Below the pieces are notes generated by a model, which saw nothing but the letters and a program-made list of their open reading frames with translations, was not told the DNA's origin and ran no database searches. The position numbers and the translations under genes are program-made. A stretch of 64,000 nucleotides of DNA from Pseudocercospora fijiensis CIRAD86 (lineage: Eukaryota; Ascomycota; Dothideomycetes; Mycosphaerellales; Mycosphaerellaceae), in the NCBI RefSeq assembly GCF_000340215.1, contig NW_006921537.1, positions 2,073,011-2,137,010 on the forward strand, given 5' to 3'. Position 1 is the first letter of the stretch. Each line of letters starts with the position of its first letter. Shown here one piece after another: positions 21,646 to 32,970 of this stretch.

Positions 21646-24600
21646 AGTTGATTACTGAGTACTCAGTAGTCAGCGGCCATAATCATAATCATAGTCAATA
21701 ATAAGTGAATAATCAGTAGTTATAGTCACATAATCATATAATCAGCGGCCGTAGTGAGGCTTAGGGTTAAGAAGGAGGTAGATTTATAGGCCGCTATCGC
21801 TGTTAGTGGCGCCTAAGACCGAGTATAAGACTAGTAATATTCCTTCTTCTTCTACCTCTTCTAGTACGGCCAATTCTAATAGTACCTTAGCAACCCCTAT
21901 TCTTATCTAGTTCTTCGAGCACTCGTTTATGCGAATATAGTCACTACTTATACGTGTACGGTCCTATCTAGCGGTACGGCGGCTTATACTAAAGGTCCTC
22001 TCGGACTTAGCGGATATAGTAAAGGCTAACAATGTATTAATAGCCAATTGCTATAACGCTAGATCGTAGGTCTTCCGCTATTGAACCTACTAGTCGATAG
22101 GACTTATTATAACTAGCTTCTCGAGGCCAACTAGTAGCAGTGCTATTAGACTAGCATAGATAAAGGCTTCGAAGGGGTCCTTATTAGTAGCAACTAGGTC
22201 AGTTTGAGACTCAATTTGCTAGCGCTCGAGGTCCGATAGTCCTTTAAAGGAGCGCTATAGCGTAACTAGTAGTTAACGGCTGTTTCCGAAGCGTGTCTTA
22301 TAGTCCTTCTAAAGCGCTATAGACTGTAACAAGGTAGTGTCTATATCTACCGCGGAGCGGCCTCTAAGCTAGGTAAGTCGTCGGCTTAGATATAGCAGTA
22401 CTATAGTAACGTAGAGAGGGCTCTTTTAGTTAAGGACGTAGTACTTGTCGAATAGCGTCCTTGCTATATTAATAGACCTAATAAGGACCGTCCGGTAAGT
22501 ATTCTCGCTAGCTAAGCGTATAAAGTAGCTTCTTAGGTATTCTATAGACTCTTGATATATATCGAATGTAATAGCGTAGCCTTAAAGCCGAAGAGTAACC
22601 TCTTTGAATAGATTAAGAAACCTCCTTATATAAGCAAGAACCTTCTAGTCGTCGTCGGCTAGGCTAAACTTACGTAGGTACGGCATTCTATCGAAGAAGG
22701 TATTCAAGATTGGCCTAGTTTAAATAGCCTCTTCTATTATTAGAAGCTAGCTATTCTAGCGCGTTTCACCGGGGATCTTTAGTACTATATATAGCAGTTG
22801 TAGCTAGGCCTTACAGACCTCTTAGAAGATGTTGTTATTATCGTTCTTCCGTAGAAGCTTAGCGAGTGCGAATAGCCGTTATAATAGTCCTTATTTAACG
22901 AAGCACTCTACGTCTATGTCTAGCTACCTCGATATAGAGATATTGTCGCTGTCGTTGCTAAGTACTGTTTAATCAAATTCCTCACTCTTAGCGGCCTCTA
23001 CGTCCTTAGCAAATATAAAGGCTATAGTTATACGGTTGAGGATGTAACTAATATAGCGGAGCCGACGGTTCTTCTAGTACGAGTAGCCTTGTAAGTCTAT
23101 AAAGCGCTTAATAGCTATACTGAGTATATTGTTGTTAGAGCCGCTGTTAGTCGTTATCTAGCTAAGTTTGCTAGCTATCTCGAAGGTTAAGAAGCAAGGC
23201 AGGATAGTCTTAGCAAGGAAGTTACTAGTATAAGAGCTAGGTAGAAGTTGTAGCAAATCTAGTAGTATTTGGACTAGCCGGCCCTGCGTGTTAATATACT
23301 AGCAATTAATGGCTTAGAAGAACTTATAGCTATACTAAGACTTCTACGTATTAGTATAGAAGTAAAGGCAACTAAGCGCTGCTAACAGTGCTTGTTTGAC
23401 TACTGCTCGCTAGCTCTCGAAGTTATATAGAATACGAGGAAACAGTGAAGTATAGCTCTTAAGAAGGACTCCTTCTGCGTATAGATTGACTGTTAGTATA
23501 AGGTCCTTAAATTCCTTCGTAACTAGCGCAGTATAGGCGATACTATTAGCTATTATAAAGCGAGCGAGGGCGTATCTGAATTTGTCCTTATCCGCGGTAC
23601 CTTTAAGTATGTTTATAGTCTTGTCCGACTTAATAGAGCCTTGCTTCTTCTATAGTACTAAGAGGTCAATCTTCGTCTGCTTTTAATAAGTGCCTTCGAG
23701 CTTCCGCTTCTTAATACCGACAAATATAAAGTGCTTCTTAGCTAGGTACTAAGGCGCGTTACTAGAATTAGACGCGTACCGATTAGGGTCGTTATTGTCG
23801 CAGTGTATATAGTAGAATGCCTTATACCTGCCTCTATCGACCTTTGAAGGCTCTCTATCTTTTAGTGCTCTCGTATGCGCCTATAACGCCGGATCTAGCT
23901 AGTTTCTGCCTCTTCTACGTTTCCTCAACTCGGCGACCGTAGGCGTAGGTATCGACTATGCTATATTCGGTATATTCGAGGACTGCGAGGTGGATAGCCG
24001 TATAGAATTAGAAGCTTAGAGGAACAAGGTATCCTCGTCTAGTATTAGAGACGGAGGTTTATTAGCTTCGGAGCTTGGAATGTCGCTTAGATCGCTCGAA
24101 TCTTTATAGAATAGTATCCGGTCTAGTAGGTCGCTTTCCCGTTTCGATAATTAGGTATTTACATAATTTTCTAGCACTTTCTAAGTTAGTTTATGCTTCT
24201 TACGGAGGTTGTCTCGCATATCGAAGGTATTATTGTCTTAAATTAAACAATGAATATCAAACTTTGAGTTTGCTAGCGTGCGGCTAAGCCGTGCGGACCT
24301 TGCCGTCCGAGCTAAGCGACGCTTTCCGATTAGGCTTAGCTAGACCCTAAGGCTAATATAACGCAATCTTTATAGGCGCGACAGCAAGCTCGAATACTAT
24401 TCTACGACTAATTCTATACTTAAACAACAATAACAACCTTACTACCGTACCTAGCAACCTTAGCACCCTCGCTATCGATTAGATAGTGTAGTACCTTGTC
24501 GATACGAGCCTTGAAGTACACCTATCGCAGCGGACACTACGATTTTAGCCCGAGAAAGCACTCCTCCGAGCATATATACCTCCTTCTAAATTTGAGATAA

Positions 24601-25330
24601 CGACGAGAACCTAGCGGCAATATAGGCTTGCCTTTGCGGTCTATGCCTTCTTATACCTTCTAAAGGCTATTAGCTATACGCTCTTAATAGCTAGTAGCCC
24701 TTTTAATAATCTTATTAGTATAGCGAAGGCTCTTTATTGTCTTCCTCGTAACCCTCCGATACGGCAACTATAAGCCCTCCTTTTTAGCCCCTCTAATATA
24801 CTGCTCGAAGTCCTTCTACGCTACTTTATCGATAAAGGACAGTATACCGGCCTATTAGAAGTGGAGCTAAGTAGGGGTAACAAATTAGTCGGTTTAGCTA
24901 AGAGTCGGATAGGTAACTAGCGTGTCCTTTAGCAATAACTGTAGGTAATAGCTCTATATTGCTAAGAAGGCCGTAGTTAATAGGTCGGAAGTCTATATTA
25001 GCGACAACAACAACTCTTCTTCTTAAGAAGACACTAGTAACTTAGCAACCTATTAAAATTAGCGACTTCCTATACCTATATTCTATATACCTACCTCTCG
25101 ATAAAAGTCGCCTATTGTAGTATGTTATTGTTTATAGAAATAGGTAGAAACTAGTGCAAATTTGATACCTACTGTAGGTGTAATATATACCCTAGTATTG
25201 CCTAAGAACAGCCGACTAATTGCTAATTATAATTACTAGTTACTTACTTAGTAATTATAATCGTAGTTACATGTAATTATAGTAACTAGTAATTATTAGT
25301 AATTAATAATCAACAACTATAAATAGCTGC
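21646..25330 (-). mobile_element. RIP-degraded hAT-family DNA transposon
   Basis: This AT-rich block has few CpA/TpG and many in-frame TAG/TAA codons. On the minus strand it still shows hAT transposase landmarks. Around 23,030-23,150 are SGSNNNILSIAIKRF and RRLRYISYIL, the degraded form of the RLRC-x-GH motif. At about 21,940-22,120 lies a C-terminal dimerisation segment, LLAFTISAKSERTFSISRRT, matching the usual MSAE-ERVFSGARRT. Gene order is N terminus on the right, C terminus on the left. Ends are approximate; I could not find the 8-bp target duplication or terminal inverted repeats. It sits inside the tandem array. Confidence 0.8.
21653..21668. repeat. 16-bp perfect palindrome at the left array/hAT junction
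   Basis: TACTGAGTACTCAGTA is a perfect palindrome exactly where the repeat array gives way to the AT-rich insert. It could be a transposon end or an excision scar. Confidence 0.6.
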
Positions 25331-26990
25331 CTCCGAGCCTTCGACATCTCGGAGTGCAATACTAGAAACAGGCTAGTTGTCTCGATTCTAATATTTGAAT
25401 CGACGCTCTACTCTATTGATTTGCTCTATTTAAGGAGTCGTAAAATCTATTAGCTGCCTCCTAGCCTTCGATATCCTAGAGTGCAATGCTACAAATAGGC
25501 TAGTTGTCTCGATTTTACTATTCGAATGTCGCGACGCTCTACTCTATTAATTTGCTCTACTTAAAGAGTTGCAGAATCTATTGGCTGCCTTAGCAGCTAG
25601 AAAAGAACGGAGTGCAATGCTAGAAACAGGCTAGTTGTCTCGATTTCACTATTTAATTTCGACGCTACACTCTATTAATTTGCTCTACTTAAGGAGTTGC
25701 AGAATCTATTAGCTACCTTAGCAGCTAGAACGAAACGGAGTGCAATGCTAGAAACGACCCAATTCCGTAATTATATGCTTTCATTACTCCTACTATTTCG
25801 ACTTCTAACTCTATAGATTATAGCATTAAATATGCGTCGCAAAGTCCCTCGACTATCTTAGTATTTACTATAGAGCGGAGTGCAATGCTAGAAACCGGTC
25901 GAGAATGTAATCTAATAGATCTATTAACCTCCGATTTCAACTTTCACTCTACTAATTAGGATCTAGAACATGCCTTGCAAACTGCATCGGCTACCTCAGC
26001 ATTTGCTGTAGAGTGGAGTGCAATAATAGAAACAGGCCAACTGCGTGATCTGATGGGTCTATTACCCTCTCCTAATTAGACTCTTACTCCACGAATCAGG
26101 ATTTGGAATATGCGTCGCAAACTCCATCGGCTACCTTAGCAGTTGCCGTGTGTCGAAGCCTAGGAGTAAAAGCAGGTGGAGTTTAAATCCAAATACTTGC
26201 CTCAACTCTGCCGTTTCCAATCTCAACTCCACGGATGAGAACCTGGAATACGCATCGCAAAATCCACGAATGGCCTCAGCAGTTGCTGTATGTCGGAGCG
26301 TGCTGATTCAAGATTCAAATGCGTACATCACCTCTGCCGTTTCGAATCTCAACTCCACGAATAAGAACCTAGGATACGCGTCGCAGAATCCATAAATGGC
26401 CCTAGTAGTTGCTATAGATCGGAGCGCAGGCTTTGAAATAGGTTGATCCAAGATTCAGATACGCGTATTACCTCTGCCGTCTCGAGCCTTAACTCCTCGA
26501 GTTCGAGCTAGGAAATGCGTCGCAAAATCTATTAAGCACCTTGAAGCATGTCTTTGGAGAGAAGATTAAGGCCAATTCTAAGTACGAAAGCCTCCATTAC
26601 CTCTACCATATCTACTCTCAACTCCACAGATACGAGCCAGGAAAAGTGTTGCAAAATCCATTGAGCACCTTGAAGTGTGTCCTTGCAGAGAGAGTAAGGC
26701 TGAAAACAGGCTATATCTAGGTGCGAACGGCTGCATCACCTCTGCTATATCCACTCTTAGCTCTGCGAATACAAGCAAGGCAAAAGCATTGCAAAGTCCA
26801 TTAAGCACCTTAAAGCGTATTCTCACAGAGAAGGTTGGGACTGGAAATAGGCCAATTCTAGGTGTAAAAGCCTCCATCACCTCTGCCACATCCACCCTCA
26901 ACTCTACGGATACGAGCTAGGCAAAAGCATTGCAAAGTCCATCAAGCACCTTAGAGCGTGAGACTGGAGAGAAGGTCGAGGCTGTCACAT
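25331..26990 (+). repeat. Degenerate tandem array, right arm (126-140-bp units)
   Basis: The landmark GGAGTGCAATGCTAGAAAC or its relatives recur near 25,351, 25,478, 25,609, 25,737, 25,877, 26,015, 26,155, 26,295 and 26,421, then in weaker form near 26,555, 26,685, 26,820 and 26,955. Translated units (for example SAVSNLNSTDENLEYASQNP then RMASAVAVCRSV at about 26,208-26,300) align with those of the left arm. Units nearest the hAT insert are strongly TA-rich, as expected for RIP, while distal ones are not. Function unknown. Confidence 0.75.
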
Positions 26991-27117
26991 GCAATTTTCG
27001 GTATTTAACTTAATTTCACTTTCAATGCTCTTGCCACTCGCGTCTCGGGTATCTCAAATCAGTTCATGCATGTGACAAATGCCAAGAATTTCAGTTCGCG
27101 CTCCCATATCCTCAGTT

Positions 27118-27726
27118 TCACTTCAAGTACTCAGTATCGAACTTGATCGGTCCTTCCTTCAGCACCTTGGCGACGCGAACTGAGTAGTATTCCTCCACGC
27201 TCTTGCTTGGGTCGGCCTTGTGCTCGTCGTTGGCGGCAGTCGCGATGCGGTGAAGCGCATTGAGAAGGTCCTCCTCTGCGTTCTCTGCCCAGTTGTTCGC
27301 CTCCATGAACTCTGCGCTTTCCTCCGAAGTGATGCTTCCCAGCTTGGCGCCTGCTGCTGTTAGCGATGCGCATGCTAGTTTCGCGCCCAAAAATATCGCC
27401 CAGGGAAGGAAAAAGCCGAAAAGCAACGCAAGTGTTACCTACCATCTTCTCCGGCTCTAACGGAAGTTGGCGGCGTGCTGAGGTGGGCATTCGCCAGCTT
27501 GGCTTGGATGTAGTCGTAGTCTGGAAGGTCACCAGCGACAGTGTGGGTGCGGGTTGGTGGCGGCGCGCCTGGAATCTGCGGCGCAGAGATGACCGACTCG
27601 GTGTCGCCGCCGGACACGCTGGTCGGGCGCGTGGTGGACTCCTTTATGGCTTTGACGGAAGCTGCGAAATTGGTCAGCGCGAGCTATCGTGAGGCCATTG
27701 GAAGCATTCTTACACGTGTCGCTCAT
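27118..27726 (-). CDS. Small hypothetical protein, 156 residues
   Basis: Three exons on the minus strand: 27714-27726 (13 nt, MSDT), 27443-27661 and 27118-27356, joined by GT/AG introns of 52 and 86 bp. The middle is Ser/Thr/Pro-rich (GGDTESVISAPQIPGAPPPT) followed by LPDYDYIQAKLANAHLST. The C-terminal half is helical and acidic (SEESAEFMEANNWAENAEED, SKSVEEYYSVRVAKVLKEG). No signal peptide or membrane segment. I do not recognise the family. The clean splice structure in a codon-biased frame supports a real gene. It lies about 130 bp from the end of the tandem array. Confidence 0.7.
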
Positions 27727-29487
27727 TGTTGCGGTTGTGTTGAGGGTGTCTTCTTGGTATCGATGTTGTTGGTCGTGGAAGAAAGTCAAGTGGAAGGCGC
27801 AGATGTTAATGTCGAGGTGTAAATGTGCAGGCGCGTGACTTGGACCCTGCATGTGAGAATGTGCGGCTCGCTCGACAGTGAATGAGATCTGTGCCGAATA
27901 AGGAAGGAGCGACTTCTTCACTTTTGCTCGACCGCTCCGCTCGACTCGAGGTTCCGTACTCGCAAATGGAATGTCGGGCCTCTAGAGTATTTATGCTGCA
28001 CTGGAGTCACTATGCCAATCAGAGAGGCTCCCAGCGGAAAGCACTGCTTTGAGGCCAGTTGCGCTTCGTGTAACGGCCGCTAACCGTTGGCGTTTGTTAG
28101 GCAGTCGAGCTAGACTCTCACTTCATCCGAATCCATGTTAGAAGCTCGTGAACAGGATGTTGAGCCTGGGGATAATGTGCTCTTCAGCGGAGTCGCAGCT
28201 TATTCAGAGAGGTTGATGGCACATAATACTCCCAGAAAGTCAACCGCGCTTGGTCCAACGGGCGACGCTGTTGGCATGGAGCTCGCACTTGCTCTGAATG
28301 TTGACGCCATGCTATTTTCAATGCTCGTGGACAGCTTGTCTGTCCTGTGTTGTGTATGCGCTCCCACGGAATCAGAGGACGATCGCAGTGGTTCATGGCG
28401 AGCGCATTGCTTTGAAGTCAGCTGTGCTTTGCTCAACGGTGGGCGACGATGGCAACCGTGTTCGCTCCACCGCAGTGTACGTTCGTAGCTTGCGAATGAT
28501 ATTTCCCACCTGCGAGTCATTTCAGCAGTGCTCAATCCATACCGTTCACACCATCGCTAGCACTATAGGCTTACATGTTGAGCTCCAGTTAAACATTCGC
28601 CCCATCTGAGTGCAGGCTTCACGCCCTCTTACGGCTCTTACGGAATGTGCAGCCTATGACCAGCTCATGCTCCATCAGGTTTGGTCCCCAAATCCAGATT
28701 TTCTCTTACACTAACTCTGCCTTGAAGTAAACGCCACTGCTTTTAGTGCACGAAGTTCTTATCGTTTATCTCTCAGATCCAATGCTTACTCATTGATGGG
28801 GATCTCTGTGCGTCTGCTATACATGCCTATGATACGGCACTTGAGAGGAATGAAGGTCGTTATTCTAGCAGAATTAGTCCTTCGGAGCGAATTGTCCAAG
28901 TCCGTATCGGAATCCTTCTACGTTCGCTCCGTTCGACTATACGCTTCACATCGGCGTCTCAAGTCTTTCCGAGTTCGGAGCCGTCACGGAGTGAGATTTG
29001 AAATTTTGAAGACCGCCGTGCTCCTACATATGCTGCATTGAATAAGATTGTCTCGAGCTTGTGGATCCACTCGCAGCAGCACCAGGGTCTAGAGCATCGA
29101 GTGAAGCTTGGAAAGGCCTCATTTTTTCGGTCAGGCCTCGCGTGGCGTTTCCATGAGAGGTCTCGTGAACAGTGCTCTTCGTCACAGAAGCCAGAAACAT
29201 GCCGTGCCCTACTACCAACCCTGCTTCCAATTTCTTGAGCCGAGCCAGAACATAGAATCAAGCCAGGCCCAGCTACTGTTATTGAATCGCAGTAATGATC
29301 CAACTCTATCACTTTTGCATGATGATCTGATACTCTTCATCCATCTCAACATTCATATGAGGCCCTTAGGTGCATTATCGAGATCCTGCAAATGCTGCGA
29401 ACAGTTCGAGTTTCCTCCAGAGAAAAGGAAGACCGTCTCGGAAAGAACCCCCCCTCCAAATGCTGCCAACTAAGTCGGGTTGACACG
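27727..29487. other. Intergenic with a weak internal duplication
   Basis: About 1.8 kb. No convincing gene. A roughly 45-bp segment at about 28,033-28,077 (GCACTGCTTTGAGGCCAGTT...) is imperfectly repeated at about 28,398-28,440 (GCATTGCTTTGAAGTCAGCT...). Differences are mostly transitions. An open frame at 28,135-28,488 spans it but has no recognisable protein features. Confidence 0.45.
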
Positions 29488-30033
29488 ATGCATAGCTCTT
29501 ACTCTAGACATGCTCTGGCAGCAAGAAGCGTGAGTCGGAGAGTCTTCGCGGGTTTTGGGCGACAGGTTTGCGGCGGTTCTGCTGCTACGTCACGTCTCCG
29601 GAGAAGTCGTGTCAATGATCTCGGCCTCCACGACCTCGCTTGCCGTGACAATCGCATCACAAGCTTGGCAACACCGACGTCAACGCCAACTTGTGGAACA
29701 TCAGCTCTAATTGGGCCAAGCTATGTCGCTCAATTCTCATATGACTACAGCTCGCCACCTAATTTCGCGACTTGTCAGGCAGAATGTCACGATAATGCCC
29801 TTCCCACCAATGCTGCTGATCCGTGTCTCTTATTCGGTGCGCCAAAACGAGACACGGATGGGTACTTTCTCCTGGTTTATCCTCAACAAGGCAGTGACTT
29901 TGTGCCTACGGTTGGGGGCCTGTATTTTACAGATTCACCGAATGCGGCAGTATGGGATGATGAGGATTGCAATGCGATGTTGAAGTTGGACACGATGTCG
30001 TATACACCCAGAGGCACTCCTGCCCAGGCCTAG
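29488..30033 (+). CDS. Uncharacterised Cys-containing ORF
   Basis: An open frame with a possible start at 29,488 (an upstream ATG at 29,392 is also in frame), about 181 residues. After a basic Ser/Arg-rich N terminus come PTCGTSALIGPSYVAQFSYD, NFATCQAECHDN and DPCLLFGAPK. The Cys spacing is loosely like PAN/apple-type extracellular modules. No clear signal peptide is visible, so a 5' exon may be missing. Its last 20 or so codons run antisense through a PQ-loop gene fragment, so the natural 3' end is doubtful. Possibly a truncated secreted-protein gene; function unknown. Confidence 0.35.
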   Translation: MHSSYSRHALAARSVSRRVFAGFGRQVCGGSAATSRLRRSRVNDLGLHDLACRDNRITSLATPTSTPTCGTSALIGPSYVAQFSYDYSSPPNFATCQAECHDNALPTNAADPCLLFGAPKRDTDGYFLLVYPQQGSDFVPTVGGLYFTDSPNAAVWDDEDCNAMLKLDTMSYTPRGTPAQA

Positions 30034-30221
30034 AACATCATCCTCGGCTCCAGTCCAGTGGCATTGTGGCGACGGTAGTTGATGATAATCTGAGGGATGG
30101 GTTGGATTGACCAGCATACTGCACCGAATGTGCCGAACACGTCAGCGACTGCAGGACTGTCCACGGTCAAGATATATCTGTTGGCTAGGGCAAACAGAGA
30201 GGGCTCCGTGAAAGTGGACAC
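29970..30221 (-). pseudogene. PQ-loop repeat membrane protein fragment with internal TAG
   Basis: The minus-strand frame from ATG 30,221 reads AVADVFGTFGAVCWSIQPIP, QIIINYRRHNATGLEPRMMF, then TAG (30,030-30,032), then AWAGVPLGVYDIVSNFNIAL. This is the PQ-loop hallmark with its P-Q dipeptide, and homology resumes immediately after the stop in the same frame, so a single nonsense change splits it. Beyond NIALQ the similarity ends, and the second PQ-loop repeat and remaining helices of this lysosomal/vacuolar transporter-like family are absent. I read it as a truncated, inactivated copy. Confidence 0.8.
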
Positions 30222-30654
30222 TTGGAGTTGATACGATCGAAGATCAAGGACGGTCCATCTTGAGAAAGTTGTCCTAGAATATGTTTTGTAGAAAAAAAAA
30301 CCCCCCCATATTCCAAGCTCGAGCTCCAGTCAAGGCATCAATGTTGATTGTGGGTGATTGCTGTTAAGATCAGGGTCCGTTCTTGTCAGATGTTCGGCTC
30401 GTGGTTCACCCTCACTAGCGCTTGGCCCGTGCACCACAAGTGGGTCTAGCGCGGCGCAACCTTGAAGCTGCATTTCGATTTCGAAGCCGCTCCACATGCG
30501 TGCCGTCGTGCCTTCTTCTTTCTTGCCATTGAACTTCCACCTGTCACCTTCGCCAAGATCACATTGATGGAAGGTCGTTGGTGATCCGTCGTCCACCACA
30601 GCTTATTCCTCGTTATACCACAGCAGCGTCGAGGCTGCTAACCCCCTGCGCACC
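30222..30654. other. Intergenic, BFR1 upstream region
   Basis: Contains an A9C7 homopolymer junction near 30,291-30,308. A minus-strand open frame (30,330-30,599) has no recognisable features and is not called. Confidence 0.45.
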
Positions 30655-32517
30655 ATGGCGGAGACTGCTGCAAAGCCGGCGGACAAGCCCAGCGTGGTCA
30701 AGCCAGAGCGACCTGACGAAGAAGCCTACAAGACCAACCTCGCGAAGGCTGAGAAGGAACTTCAAGCTGCTGATACAAAGCAGGTAGGTCTTTCCTATTT
30801 CTTACACTAACGGCTTCATGCAGCACATGCACCCCCGCCGCTTGTTCACACTCGGCAATATGCATCGCTCTGCTTGTATCCACATTTTCACTTGAGGGAG
30901 GCTAACGAAATGATAGAAAGCCGCTCGCGCCAAGGTCGACAATGCGAGAGCAGGCAAAGACTCGCCATCGAGCAAGCGCAGGGCTGAACTGCTCGCCGAG
31001 CTGAGCCAGATTCGCAGCCAGCAGGCGTCCAGCAAAACAGGTCGCAACGAAATCCAAAGCAACATCAAGCGCCTCGACGAGCAGCTCAAGAGCCGCATCA
31101 CAGAGCAGAAGACCGCTCGCGGCAAGATCCCGTACAAGAGCGCAGATGAGGTGGATCAGGAGATCACTCGCTTGCAGAAGCAGGTCGACGCGGGCACTCT
31201 TAAGATCGTTGACGAGAGAAAGGCGCTGGATGAGATTTCCAAGCTCAACCGTGTGAAGAAGAGCTTCTCCGGCTTCTCAGACGTGAGTGCATGAAAAGAA
31301 CCGACAGACCACAACTTCATGTGCTTAGCATCTTAGTCGTGGGGTCGTTGCAGTAGCTCTACCCCTTGCTGACTTTCCTACTTCTTTCCAGGGTCAAAAG
31401 GCCATCGATGATCTCAAGGCCAAGATCGCAGAGGAGCGCAAGAAGCTCGAGGACCCCGAGACGAAAGCACTGTCCGATCGCTACACCGCTATCCAGGCCG
31501 AGCTCGACCAAATGAAGGCTGAGCAGAACGAGGCCAAATCCAATCTCGATTCGCTTTTCGCAGAGAAGAAGAAGGCAGAAGAAGAACGACAGAAGAAGTA
31601 CCTCGCTCTAAAGGAACTTAAGGATGCCTATTTCTCGCAGCGCCGTGCTGCCAGGGAGTGAGTAACCATTTCGCTAACTCGTGGCCTTTACGAAGCTTGG
31701 GATGTGAATGATCATTCATTCTGCCAGAACACATCATTTGCGGAGGAGCACATTTACTGACTTTCTCCGCAGCTATGAGCAAGAGGCCAGACGTATCCGT
31801 GACGAGAAGAGACAAGCCGAGAACGATGCCTATCACCGTGGCAGGCGACAGGAAGCTGCCAAGGCCAAACTCGATGATGCCAGCGCGCCCGCCTACGACG
31901 AAGAGATCCGCATCGCACGGTCCGTTCTCAGCTACTTCGACCCATCATCCGTTGCGAAGCAGGAGGCTGCAGGCCCCGGAAAGTTTGCCGCCCAGGCAAG
32001 CAGAAAGATTGACGACTCCGCAATCAAGGGTACTGCCCTCAAGAAGAAGGGTGATGACGACGACGACAACTACTTCGTGGGCGGCGGCGGCAAGAAGAAG
32101 AAGAATCGCAAGGCTGCTCCAGCAGCTTCGGCCGAGAAGTTCAACCTGGATGTTGGCACCCTCGACAGCCTTGCGCGCATTAGGATTGACCCACCAATGT
32201 CGCAAGCAGATGTTCCAGGCGTCGTTGAGAAGATCAAAGAGAAGCTTGCCTTCTGGAAGGAAGACCAGGACCGCAAGACGAAGGAGAACATCGCCAATGC
32301 TCAGGCTGAGATTGACAAGCTCGAAGCGGAGGCCACTGCTGATGCTTCCGCTGCTAACTCGAAGAAAGAATCCCGCAAGCCCGCTGCCGAGAAGCAAGTT
32401 AACGGCTCCGCCTCTGCCGGTGCCGAGAAGGATGTCGCTGACGCTGCACAAGAGCTCGAAAAGGCCAAAATAGATGATGAGACTGAGACCACCACGAAGG
32501 GATCTCAAGATGCATAG
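30655..32517 (+). CDS. BFR1: Bfr1-like nuclear segregation / mRNP protein
   Basis: Four exons: 30655-30783, 30917-31282, 31392-31657 and 31773-32517, introns of 109-133 bp; 501 residues. Yeast Bfr1 binds mRNA on polysomes and the ER and affects secretion and chromosome segregation. The protein is a Lys/Glu/Ala-rich coiled coil (KAEKELQAADTKQ, RRAELLAELSQIRSQQ, RVKKSFSGFSDGQKAIDDLK). It includes the conserved AYFSQRRAARDYEQEARRIR and the motif EIRIARSVLSYFDPSS. An acidic D6 stretch, a Gly patch and a KKKKNRK basic patch follow, then FNLDVGTLDSLARIRIDPPM. After the TAG the same frame is open for another 150 codons. Confidence 0.92.
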
Positions 32518-32970
32518 GGTGCACTACAAAGCGCGCCCTCCGAGCTTGCTTATGAGGCACCATCGGGGTGCAAATTTGGGGCAATTGGTGAACCTGTACC
32601 GAAGTCTGCGTCTGTACCCTCCCCGCCACCCGCGGCCGACCTTCCAGCACGACCTTCCTCTGTTAGTCCTTCTCTTGCAATACCAGCTCCACCACGTCCT
32701 GTACATATTACGATACCTCCAGCAGCGAAGACGGCAGCGGCAGCGGCATCAATGTGGTCTTCCACTTGGGATCCTCCCACAGTGGATGGGTATCAAAATT
32801 GGGAAGTGGACGGCGCCGTCATCCGCAGGTGGAAGAGCGGCCCGAATAGAATCGATGTATTTGCCAAGGACGCGGTGGAAACAATCGGTTTGGTACGCAT
32901 AGACGTTGATCGACTCACGACGTGCAGATTCTGCCGCCGAAGATACGAATACTGTCGCTGCAGCAGATAA
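32518..32970 (+). other. In-frame open region downstream of the BFR1 stop
   Basis: 150 codons with no stop directly after the BFR1 TAG and in phase with it. They encode an Ala/Pro-rich linker (VPSPPPAADLPARPSSVSPS) and a more complex C-terminal part (WDPPTVDGYQNWEVDGAVIR, ending CRFCRRRYEYCRCSR with a CxxC). Other frames here are also long because the DNA is GC-rich. It could be a separate small gene (ATG at 32,752, 72 residues), a stop-readthrough tail, or chance. Confidence 0.35.

Noticed and set aside
26578..26901. Minus-strand 107-codon frame in the right array arm
   Set aside because: Arises from the repeat on the opposite strand; only the plus-strand reading aligns with left-arm units.
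20760..26990. CRISPR-like array or WD40 repeats
   Set aside because: Eukaryotic context; units are contiguous without spacers, and the 40-residue unit lacks the GH...WD pattern.
28135..28488. 117-codon frame MLEAREQDVEPG...
   Set aside because: No recognisable domain, spans a weak duplication, and other frames are similarly open.
30330..30599. 89-codon minus-strand frame upstream of BFR1
   Set aside because: No family features and probably promoter DNA.
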